Below, piece by piece: positions 7,201 through 14,156 of a DNA stretch of 64,000 nt. A model generated the notes under the pieces. The model saw only the letters and a program-made list of their open reading frames with translations, made no database searches and had not been told where the DNA came from. Numbering within the stretch: position 1 is the stretch's first letter; each line of letters starts with the position of its first letter. The position numbers and the translations under genes are program-made. The DNA comes from Streptomyces sp. Edi2 (GTDB lineage Bacteria > Actinomycetota > Actinomycetes > Streptomycetales > Streptomycetaceae), in NCBI RefSeq assembly GCF_040253635.1, contig NZ_JBEJGX010000003.1, positions 4,861,501 through 4,925,500 on the forward strand. The letters run 5' to 3'.

Positions 7201-9297
7201 ATGAGGGGCCGGGCCAACCGGCGCAGGCATGCCCAGTCCCGGGATCCGCGCGGCCATTGGCTGCTGCTGAGCCTTGTGCTGCCCCTGGTGTTCGGTGCCC
7301 TGCTCTTCGAGGGCTGGACCACCCATGAGGTGGACGCCGCCAAGGTCCGCAGCGACTGCACCCAGCCGGTGCCGCCGGCGGTGGAGAAGGGCGGCCCGGT
7401 GGTGGATCTTCGCGGCGGCACCGTGAAGACCGCCGGGATGCCGGCCCGTACGGTGGCGCTCACCTACGACGGCGGACCCGACCCGGTGTGGACGCCGCGG
7501 CTGCTCGACCTGCTGCGCGAGCACCATGTCCACGCCACCTTCTTCCTGTACGGCGCCAAGGCCGCCCAACACCCGGACCTGGTACGGCGGATCAGGGACG
7601 AGGGCCATGAGATCGGCTCGAACACCTACACCGGCGCGGTCATGGGCGAGGCATCGCCCCTGCGTGCCCGGATGGAGCTCTCGCTCACGCAGAAGGCGCT
7701 GGCCGGCACGGCGGGCATCCACACCAGGCTGCTGCGGCTGCCGCAGACCACCGCGGCGGACACCATGTGCGGCGCGGAGTGGAAGGCGGCCAAGAAGGCG
7801 AGCGCGGAGGGCTACACACTGGTCGCCGCCGACCGGTGGTACCGCAAGCCGGCGCAGGGCCTCATCCGGCAGTTCAGCCAGAACGACACCGCCTACAAGG
7901 ACACCGAGCGGCTGCTCGCCAACCGGAACGTCGACAAATTCACCACCGTGACGGCCGGGGCCAGGCTGCCCCCGGCCGAGAAGACGGTCTCCGGTACCGA
8001 ACGAGCGGTGGGCACGGCCCTGGTCTGGGTCAAGGTCGCCGGCTACACCTTCGTGCACGGCATGACCTGGGTGCTGGGCATCGCCGGCACCCTGGGTGTG
8101 CTGCGGCTGGTGTCCCTCGTCGTCTTCGCCCGGACGCACGTCCGGCGGCTGACCCGCTTCCGTCCAGGATCCCCCTGGCTAAGGGAGGTCGCCGATCCGG
8201 TGACGGTGCTCGTGCCCGCGTACAACGAAGAGGCGGGCATCGAGTCCACCGTCCGTTCGCTGCTCGCCTCCACCTACGTGGAGATGCAGATCATCGTGAT
8301 CGACGACGGGTCGACGGACGACACGGCGGAGATCGCCGTCCGGATCGGAGACCCCCGCGTGGAGGTGATCCGCCAGTACAACGCGGGCAAGGCGGCAGCC
8401 CTCAACACCGGCCTGGCGCATGCCCGGTACGAGATCGTGGTCATGGTCGACGCCGACACGGTCTTCGAGCCCGATGCCGTCTACCGGCTGATCCAGCCGC
8501 TCGCGCACCCGGCGGTGGGTGCGGTCAGCGGCAACACCAAGGTCGGCAACCGCGGCCGGCTGCTGGGCCAGTGGCAGCACCTGGAGTACGTCTTCGGGTT
8601 CAACCTCGACCGGCGGATGTTCGAGGTCCTGGAGTGCATGCCGACCGTCCCCGGCGCCATCGGGGCCTTCCGCCGGGATGCACTGATGGGCGTCGGCGGC
8701 GTCAGCGAGGACACCCTCGCCGAGGACACCGACCTGACGATGGCCCTGTGGCAGGCGGGCTGGCGGGTGGTCTACGAGGAGTCCGCGATCGCCTGGACCG
8801 AGGTGCCCACCTCGCTGCGGCAGCTGTGGCGGCAGCGCTACCGCTGGTGCTACGGCACGATCCAGGCGATGTGGAAGCACCGCCGTGCCGTCATCGAAGT
8901 GGGCCCGTCGGGGCGCTTCGGACGGCGCGGGCTGAGCTACCTCGCGCTCTTCCAGGTCGCCCTGCCGCTGCTCGCGCCGGTCGTCGACGTCTTCGCCCTG
9001 TACGCGGCGCTGTTCCGCGGCCCGGTGCTCGCGGCCACCGTGTGGTTCGGCTTCCTCGGGATCCAACTGGCCTGCGCCTGGTACGCGTTGAAGCTCGACC
9101 GGGAGCCGGTGAAGTCGCTGTGGACGATGCCGTTGCAGCTCTTCGTCTACCGGCAGCTGATGTACCTGGTGGTCATCCAGTCCGTGGTGGCCTTCCTGCT
9201 CGGCACCCGCCTGAAGTGGCAGCGCATGCAGCGTTCCGGCACCGCGGCCCAGCAGATCGGCCAACCGGTCGCGTACCAGGGCCTGACGTCGAGATGA
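7201..9297 (+). CDS. GT2 glycosyltransferase fused to a degenerate polysaccharide-deacetylase (NodB-like) domain
   Basis: 698-residue membrane protein. Order: cytoplasmic N-terminus, TM about 19-37, extracellular NodB-like domain about 75-270, TM about 280-310, GT2 domain about 335-560, then several TMs. The GT2 part looks active: DDGSTDDT, VDADT, EDTD and the processive-synthase QRYRW motif, as in chitin, hyaluronan or poly-GlcNAc synthases. The deacetylase part does not: the usual TFDDGP is TYDGGP (Asp90 kept, the metal Asp replaced by Gly91), the usual H-T-x-x-H-P is NTYTGA (141-146) with both histidines lost, and RPPY is RLPQ. It probably makes or exports a surface polysaccharide. The chosen ATG at 7201 has only a weak ribosome site; the frame stays open upstream through the C-rich tract. 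Confidence 0.88.
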   Translation: MRGRANRRRHAQSRDPRGHWLLLSLVLPLVFGALLFEGWTTHEVDAAKVRSDCTQPVPPAVEKGGPVVDLRGGTVKTAGMPARTVALTYDGGPDPVWTPRLLDLLREHHVHATFFLYGAKAAQHPDLVRRIRDEGHEIGSNTYTGAVMGEASPLRARMELSLTQKALAGTAGIHTRLLRLPQTTAADTMCGAEWKAAKKASAEGYTLVAADRWYRKPAQGLIRQFSQNDTAYKDTERLLANRNVDKFTTVTAGARLPPAEKTVSGTERAVGTALVWVKVAGYTFVHGMTWVLGIAGTLGVLRLVSLVVFARTHVRRLTRFRPGSPWLREVADPVTVLVPAYNEEAGIESTVRSLLASTYVEMQIIVIDDGSTDDTAEIAVRIGDPRVEVIRQYNAGKAAALNTGLAHARYEIVVMVDADTVFEPDAVYRLIQPLAHPAVGAVSGNTKVGNRGRLLGQWQHLEYVFGFNLDRRMFEVLECMPTVPGAIGAFRRDALMGVGGVSEDTLAEDTDLTMALWQAGWRVVYEESAIAWTEVPTSLRQLWRQRYRWCYGTIQAMWKHRRAVIEVGPSGRFGRRGLSYLALFQVALPLLAPVVDVFALYAALFRGPVLAATVWFGFLGIQLACAWYALKLDREPVKSLWTMPLQLFVYRQLMYLVVIQSVVAFLLGTRLKWQRMQRSGTAAQQIGQPVAYQGLTSR

Positions 9298-9315
9298 CCC
9301 CGTAACGGGCCCTTA

Positions 9316-9352
9316 GGGGCGTCCGTACGGCCGTGTGCCGTGCGGACGCCCC
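9316..9352 (+). terminator. Hairpin terminator after the glycosyltransferase
   Basis: 15 bp arms (GGGGCGTCCGTACGG against CCGTGCGGACGCCCC, one G-T pair) around a 7 nt loop, 18 bp after the stop codon. Confidence 0.7.
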
Positions 9353-9459
9353 GGGCGCCGGCAACAGCCGGCTGCCGGCCCGGTCCCGCACCTCCCGCTC
9401 GTTTGTGCAGATCCGAGCCCTCTGTGGTGAAGAGGACATGACATTGGAGACTTCCGCGC

Positions 9460-10929
9460 ATGACTGACTGGCTGGACAGGCCGCCCGAAACCTGGCGCGG
9501 CGGCGAAACGGAGACGACGTACCCCGGCCACGGGCAGGTGTGGCTCCCGGAGGAGCAGCACCCGCCCCAGATGTATCCGCCCCAGGAGCCTCTGTTCCAG
9601 GAGCCTGTGCCCCAGGGGCCTACGCCCCAGATGTATCCGCCGCAGGGGCCTACGCCCCAGATGTATCCGCCGCAGGGGCCTACGCCCCAGATGCACCCCC
9701 CGCAGGAGCCTCCGCCGCAGATGCACTGGCCCCGGATGGACCCGGCAGGCCCCGTGAACAGCCCGCTGCCCGACGTCCGGGCGCCCGCACCGGCGCCGGT
9801 GCCCCCGGTCCGGCGCGACGCACGCGGCGGGAACGAGGGGCGCGCGGTCCGGCCCGGCCGCGTGGGCCCCGGCGCCGGCCCCCCGGGCCCCGAAGCCGGG
9901 CGTGCGGGCCGCGGCCGGCGCGCCGCCCGCCGTTCCCCGCGCCGCCGCCGGGTCAGGCGGACGGCGATCCTGTTGGTGACCGTGCTGCTCTCCGGCTCCC
10001 TCGGCACCTACGTCTGGGCCGACACGCAGCTCAACCGCGAGGTCGACCTGGACAAGATCGCGGACCGGATGCCGCCGGGCCGGGGGACCAACTACCTGAT
10101 CGTGGGCTCCGACAGCCGGGTGGGCCTTTCCGACCGGGCCAAGAAGGACCTGCACACCGGCGGTTCGGCCGACGCGGGCCGCCGCACCGACTCGATGATC
10201 CTGCTGCACACCGGCGCCCACGGCACCACGATGGTGAGCCTGCCGCGCGACTCGTGGGTGACCATCCCGCCGTACATCCGCCCCGACACCGGCAAGCACT
10301 ACCGCGCGGCGAAGAACAAGCTCAACGCGGCGTTCTCGTTCGGCGGCCCCGATCTGCTCGTCCAGACCATCGAGCGCAACACGGGCGTGCACATCGACCA
10401 CTACACGGAGATCGGGTTCGCCGGTTTCGTGGGCATCGTCAACGCCATCGGCGGTGTGCCGATCTGCCTGGACCGCGACGTCAGGGACAAGAAGTCGGGC
10501 GCGAACCTCAAGAAGGGCTGCCAGACCCTCGACGGCCGTACGGCACTGGCATTCGTCCGCCAGCGCCACCAGGAGGCCCAGGGCGACCTCGGCCGGAGCC
10601 AGAACCAGCAGAAGTTCCTGGCCGCCCTCGCCCGCAAGGCCGCCACGCCCGGCATCCTGCTCGACCCGGCCAAGGTCTATCCGACCATGAGCGCGGGCCT
10701 GGGCACGCTCATCGTCGACAAGGACACCGGCCTGACCAACCTCACCTCGCTGTTCAAGGCGATGAAGGGCGTCACGGCGGGCGACGGCAAGCGGCTCAAC
10801 GTCCCCGTGTCGAACCTCAACCTCCGCACCTCCAAGGGCAGCGCCGTGCAGTGGAACGAGGCGAAGGCGAAGGAGCTCTTCACCGAGATGAACGACGACC
10901 GTCCGGTGACGGTCGGGGAGAAGGGCTGA
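9460..10929 (+). CDS. LytR-CpsA-Psr (LCP) family cell-wall ligase with Pro/Gln-rich cytoplasmic repeat region
   Basis: 489-residue membrane-anchored phosphotransferase that should attach teichoic-acid-like or other anionic glycopolymers to peptidoglycan on the outer face of the membrane. The N-terminal 165 residues are cytoplasmic and low in complexity, with decapeptide repeats of MYPPQGPTPQ (about residues 38-87) and a basic stretch just before the TM (about 168-188). The LCP domain follows, with NYLIVGSDSR, RRTDSMILLHTG, VSLPRDSWVTIP and the arginine-rich FVRQRHQEAQGDLGRSQNQQ catalytic region. It follows the GT2 gene in the same direction, so both probably serve envelope polysaccharide assembly. 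The LCP domain is intact. Confidence 0.93.
   Translation: MTDWLDRPPETWRGGETETTYPGHGQVWLPEEQHPPQMYPPQEPLFQEPVPQGPTPQMYPPQGPTPQMYPPQGPTPQMHPPQEPPPQMHWPRMDPAGPVNSPLPDVRAPAPAPVPPVRRDARGGNEGRAVRPGRVGPGAGPPGPEAGRAGRGRRAARRSPRRRRVRRTAILLVTVLLSGSLGTYVWADTQLNREVDLDKIADRMPPGRGTNYLIVGSDSRVGLSDRAKKDLHTGGSADAGRRTDSMILLHTGAHGTTMVSLPRDSWVTIPPYIRPDTGKHYRAAKNKLNAAFSFGGPDLLVQTIERNTGVHIDHYTEIGFAGFVGIVNAIGGVPICLDRDVRDKKSGANLKKGCQTLDGRTALAFVRQRHQEAQGDLGRSQNQQKFLAALARKAATPGILLDPAKVYPTMSAGLGTLIVDKDTGLTNLTSLFKAMKGVTAGDGKRLNVPVSNLNLRTSKGSAVQWNEAKAKELFTEMNDDRPVTVGEKG
9571..9720 (+). repeat. 30 bp coding tandem repeat (five copies) in the LCP gene
   Basis: Units start at 9571, 9601, 9631, 9661 and 9691. Those at 9631-9660 and 9661-9690 are identical; the others are diverged. 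Because the unit is a multiple of three, copy-number change would alter length without breaking the frame. Confidence 0.85.
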
Positions 10930-10936
10930 GCCACCG

Positions 10937-11006
10937 CGAACGGGCCTTCGGCCGGTCGGCCCCGCGGTCGGTCCCGCGGGGCCTCGGCCCGCCGGAGGCC
11001 CGTTCG
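10937..11006. terminator. Long hairpin between convergent LCP and DoxX genes
   Basis: Outer arms CGAACGGGCCT (10937-10947) and AGGCCCGTTCG (10996-11006) are perfect complements, enclosing a second GC-rich stem around CCCCGCGG. Its position between two convergent stops makes it a bidirectional terminator. Confidence 0.7.
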
Positions 11007-11014
11007 CCGCGCGG

Positions 11015-11464
11015 CTAGCGGAACAGGCCCAGCGCGCCGTCGAGCGACCAGCACTGCCAGCTCATGGCGAGCAGCCCCGTGAGGGAGATCAGCGCCATCA
11101 TCAGGTTCTGCCCCTGCTCCGCCCAGTCGTGGATCATCAGCACGAGATAGATCAGGTTGAGCACCGCCCCGCAGACCAGGGCCACCGGCGTCAGGAAGCC
11201 CACGACGAGCCCGAGGCCGAGAGCCAGCTCCGCGTAGGCGACGAGGTACGCCATCGGCCGGGGGCGGGGCTTCACCCAGCGGTCGAAGCCCGTACGGACC
11301 GCGGACCACCGGTGCTTGGCCGCGATGCCGGCCGCCCAGGTGATGCCGCCGCCGGTGAACCAGGTCTTCTTGTCCTTGTGGCGCCAGCTCTCCAGCCACC
11401 ACAGCCCGAGGCCGATACGGAGGACGGCGAACCACTCGGCACCGCTGAGCCAGATCGTTTGCAT
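11015..11464 (-). CDS. DoxX family membrane protein
   Basis: 149-residue integral membrane protein with four predicted TM helices (roughly 9-25, 75-95, 97-117 and 122-140). The pattern AYAELALGLGLVVGFLTPVALVCGAVL is typical of DoxX/SURF4-like proteins. Family members have been linked to thiosulfate:quinone oxidoreductase and to thiol or redox stress complexes, but the role of this one is not known. It is transcribed divergently from the amidohydrolase at 11653, and the 188 bp between them holds a strong palindrome, so the two genes may share a regulator. Confidence 0.82.
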   Translation of the reverse strand: MQTIWLSGAEWFAVLRIGLGLWWLESWRHKDKKTWFTGGGITWAAGIAAKHRWSAVRTGFDRWVKPRPRPMAYLVAYAELALGLGLVVGFLTPVALVCGAVLNLIYLVLMIHDWAEQGQNLMMALISLTGLLAMSWQCWSLDGALGLFR

Positions 11465-11484
11465 GCTGTCCCCTCGCTGCTCAT

Positions 11485-11515
11485 CCGCTGAACTGACGAT
11501 GTGTCAGTTCAGCGG
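11485..11515. promoter_or_regulatory. Operator-like 13 bp perfect inverted repeat
   Basis: CCGCTGAACTGAC (11485-11497), 5 nt spacer GATGT, exact complement GTCAGTTCAGCGG (11503-11515). It lies 20 bp upstream of doxX and about 140 bp upstream of the amidohydrolase start. TGAC-N-GTCA half sites are typical of TetR-type operators; no tetR gene is adjacent, so the regulator is elsewhere. Confidence 0.65.
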
Positions 11516-11590
11516 ACGGGACGCCACCGCGCAAGGGGGTGGAGTTTGCCCTCTCGCCTTGTCGCCGCACCGGGGAGCCCATAACCTCGA

Positions 11591-11609
11591 AACTGATGGA
11601 TCGTCAGAT
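11591..11609. promoter_or_regulatory. Second, degenerate copy of the DoxX/amidohydrolase operator
   Basis: AACTGAT-GGATC-GTCAGAT has the same half-site spacing as the core of the 11485-11515 palindrome (AACTGAC-GATGT-GTCAGTT), centred exactly 100 bp away. It would fall inside the coding region if the amidohydrolase began at the ATG at 11596, which supports the GTG start at 11653. Confidence 0.45.
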
Positions 11610-11652
11610 ATGGGTCCGGCATGAGCCACCGGCGGGCAGTTGGGGGTACAGC

Positions 11653-12879
11653 GTGATCAGCAACGAGAGCGGCACGGCGGAGCTTCCCAGGGTCATCAGC
11701 GTGGACGATCACGTGATCGAGCCCGCGCACCTCTTCGAGACCTGGCTTCCGAAGAAGTACCAGGACAGGGGGCCGAAGCCGTTCACCGCCGGCATCGGCG
11801 GGCTGGAGTACGTCGGCGGGAAGTACCGGTTCACCACGGACCCGGAGGGCCAGCTCACCGACTGGTGGGAGTACGAGGGCCTGATCTTCCCGTACAAGCG
11901 CATCATCGCCGCCGTGGGCTTCTCCCGCGACGAGATGACGCTGGACGGGATCACCCGGGAGCAGATGCGGCGCGGGTGCTGGGACCCGAAGGCGCGGCTG
12001 GCGGACATGGACGTCAACCATGTCGAGGCGTCGCTCTGCTTCCCGACCTTCCCGCGCTTTTGCGGGCAGACCTTCGCCGAGGCCGGGGACAAGGAGGTCG
12101 GGCTCGCGTGCGTCCGGGCGTACAACGACTGGATGGTGGAGGAGTGGTGCGGGGACAGCGGCGGGCGGCTGATTCCGCTGTGCCTGATCCCGCTGTGGGA
12201 CGTCGGGCTGGCCGTCGCCGAGATCCGGCGCAACGCCGCCCGCGGGGTGCGGGCGGTGACCTTCAGCGAGATCCCCACCTACCTGGGGCTGCCGTCCATC
12301 CACTGTGGGTACTGGGACCCGTTCTTCGCCGCGTGCGAGGAGACCGGAACCGTCGTGAACATGCACATCGGCTCGTCGTCGCAGATGCCGGCCGCCTCAC
12401 CGGACGCACCGCCCGCCGTGCAGGCCTCCCTGAGCTTCAACAACGCGATGGCCTCGATGATGGACTTCCTGTTCAGCGGCGTCCTCGTGAAGTTCCCCCG
12501 GCTGAAGCTGGCCTACAGCGAGGGCCAGATGGGGTGGATCCCGTACGCCCTGGAGCGCGCCGATGACGTCTGGGAGGAGCACCGGGCGTGGGGCGGGGTC
12601 AAGGACCTGATCCCCGAGCCGCCGTCGTCGTACTACTACCGGCAGATCTTCTGCTGTTTCTTCCGCGACCGGCACGGCATCGAGGCGATCGAGACGGTGG
12701 GGGTCGACAACGCGACCTTCGAGACCGACTACCCGCACGTCGACTCGACCTGGCCGCATACGAAGGAGGTGGCCGCCGAGCACGTGGCGGGGCTGCCGGC
12801 GGAGGTGACGTACAAGATCCTGAGGGGGAACGCCATCCGGATGCTGGACCTCCCGTTCGACCGGGAGCAACGGGCCTGA
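11653..12879 (+). CDS. Amidohydrolase family protein (ACMSD-like TIM barrel)
   Basis: 408-residue metal-dependent hydrolase or decarboxylase of the amidohydrolase_2 group. The N-terminal SVDDHVIEP carries the D-x-H equivalent of the metal site; MHIGSSS (about residues 238-244) supplies the next histidine, and the C-terminal FETDYPHVDSTWP the last Asp/His. This subgroup is frequent in actinomycetes next to lipid or steroid catabolism genes, with the substrate usually unknown. GTG at 11653 was chosen because GGGGG lies about 6 nt upstream; alternative starts at 11596 and 11539 would run through the operator-like repeat. It is divergent from doxX and convergent with the GntR gene (19 bp gap), with no clear terminator between. 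Confidence 0.82.
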   Translation: MISNESGTAELPRVISVDDHVIEPAHLFETWLPKKYQDRGPKPFTAGIGGLEYVGGKYRFTTDPEGQLTDWWEYEGLIFPYKRIIAAVGFSRDEMTLDGITREQMRRGCWDPKARLADMDVNHVEASLCFPTFPRFCGQTFAEAGDKEVGLACVRAYNDWMVEEWCGDSGGRLIPLCLIPLWDVGLAVAEIRRNAARGVRAVTFSEIPTYLGLPSIHCGYWDPFFAACEETGTVVNMHIGSSSQMPAASPDAPPAVQASLSFNNAMASMMDFLFSGVLVKFPRLKLAYSEGQMGWIPYALERADDVWEEHRAWGGVKDLIPEPPSSYYYRQIFCCFFRDRHGIEAIETVGVDNATFETDYPHVDSTWPHTKEVAAEHVAGLPAEVTYKILRGNAIRMLDLPFDREQRA

Positions 12880-12898
12880 GGGGAAGGCCGGGCGGCAC

Positions 12899-13687
12899 TC
12901 ACCACCTTTCCAGGGGCGTGACGAACAGCATTTCCGTGCGGTCGCCGGGCAGGATGACGTCGGCGACGCCCACGATCCGGTCGTTGACGTCGATCGAGGT
13001 CTTCCGGAGTACGAGCACCGAGGTCCCGGGCGGCAGTTCCAGCTCCGCCGCCTCTTCGGGGGCCGGCGGGCGGGCGGTGACGTGCTCCTCGACCCGGCCC
13101 AGCTCGATGCCGAGGGTGTAGAGCTGGGCCTGCGACCCGCCCGGCCAGGGCTCCTTGGTCTCGTCCAGCAGGTCGGGATTCTTCGCGATCATGTCGCGGA
13201 CGAGGTACGAGGTCATCAGGCTGAAGGGCGCGCTCTCGGCGACGTACCGCGTTCGGTAACGGCGTTCGAGGAGGGGAGTGCCTTCCGGCAGGTCGAAGGC
13301 CCGCGCCAGCTCCTCGTCCGCCTCCCGCTCGCGGTACGACGCGTGAAAGACCAGGTCCTCGACGTGCAGACCGGTGTCCCGCTCGGTGGCGCCGGTCCGG
13401 GCCCGTTCCGCCAGCGGCTCGCGCGCCCGGCTCTTCTCCCACTGGTGGCTGAGGTTCGTGCGCACGGCAACGGTGCGCGGGCGCCGGACGACGTTGCCGC
13501 GCCCGCGCTGCTTCTCGATGAGGCCTTCGTCGCAAAGGAACCGGAGAGCGGCCCGGACGGCCGGCACGCTGCGCCCGAACTCCTCGGCGAGCTCCGCCTC
13601 CGGGGGCAGATGGTCGCCGGGCTTCCACCGGCCCGCCCGGACGGCCTGCCGGAGCTGGTCCGTGATCCGCTCGTACGCCACTGCCAT
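12899..13687 (-). CDS. GntR family regulator, HutC/UTRA type
   Basis: 262-residue regulator: N-terminal winged helix (residues 1-72, ending GLIEKQRGRGNVVRRP) and a UTRA ligand-binding domain (about 95-255) with the LLERRYRTRYV and RPPAPEEAAELELPPGTSVLVLRKT blocks. HutC-type proteins bind small metabolites such as histidine derivatives, sugars or phosphonates and come off DNA when bound. The ATG at 13687 begins MAVAYERITDQLR, the canonical start for this family. The target is unknown. It could regulate the convergent amidohydrolase, but the ACTGAC-type palindrome there does not resemble the usual HutC site with GT-N-TA-N-AC. Confidence 0.88.
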   Translation of the reverse strand: MAVAYERITDQLRQAVRAGRWKPGDHLPPEAELAEEFGRSVPAVRAALRFLCDEGLIEKQRGRGNVVRRPRTVAVRTNLSHQWEKSRAREPLAERARTGATERDTGLHVEDLVFHASYREREADEELARAFDLPEGTPLLERRYRTRYVAESAPFSLMTSYLVRDMIAKNPDLLDETKEPWPGGSQAQLYTLGIELGRVEEHVTARPPAPEEAAELELPPGTSVLVLRKTSIDVNDRIVGVADVILPGDRTEMLFVTPLERW

Positions 13688-13895
13688 GCGTGCTCACCGT
13701 TCCGTCGCTCGGCGCCCGGCCGGGCCGGCCGTCCCGACGGCGCCACCTTATGACTCGGCATGAGCCGTTGACGTGCCGGAAGCGTCCGCATGGCCGAAGC
13801 CCGCGCTCGCTGCCGGCGACGTCTTCCGGGGCGGCGCGGCGGCAACGGCGAACCCGGCTCAGGGACGGCGCGGAGGCGCGAAGAAGGGGGAAGGG

Positions 13896-13921
13896 CATGT
13901 CCGCGTTTCACACCGGACATG
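13896..13921. other. Hairpin in the 13688-14156 gene-free stretch
   Basis: Eight-bp perfect arms CATGTCCG/CGGACATG around a 10 nt loop; an alternative outer pairing GGGCAT (13893) with ATGCCC (13925) competes with it. A 2 bp-spaced palindrome GTGATC-GG-GATCAC lies at 14031-14044. I see no convincing gene in this 470 bp stretch, which separates the start of the GntR gene from the end of the WD40 gene. Confidence 0.4.
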
Positions 13922-14156
13922 AAAATGCCCGACCGCTGGCGACGGGGGATGCACCAGCGGTCGGACTGTAGTCAAGATTAACAAGGCTCCTTGCACGGCG
14001 GAGCGAATTACCCTGACACAATGCGGGGGTGTGATCGGGATCACGTTCCCCGGTCCGTCGCGGGGGCGGAACGTCAGGGGGCCCAGGGTGGTCCGGAGGC
14101 TTCCCGTCCGGCGCCCGGACGAGAGGCCCGGGTGGGCCGTTGGCTGTGATGCCCGG

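Noticed and set aside
13981..14044. TTGCAC ... CACAAT promoter-like pair and the GTGATC-GG-GATCAC palindrome
   Set aside because: Spacing of 20 bp is too long and there is no gene to serve on the plus strand; the palindrome is too short to claim as an operator.
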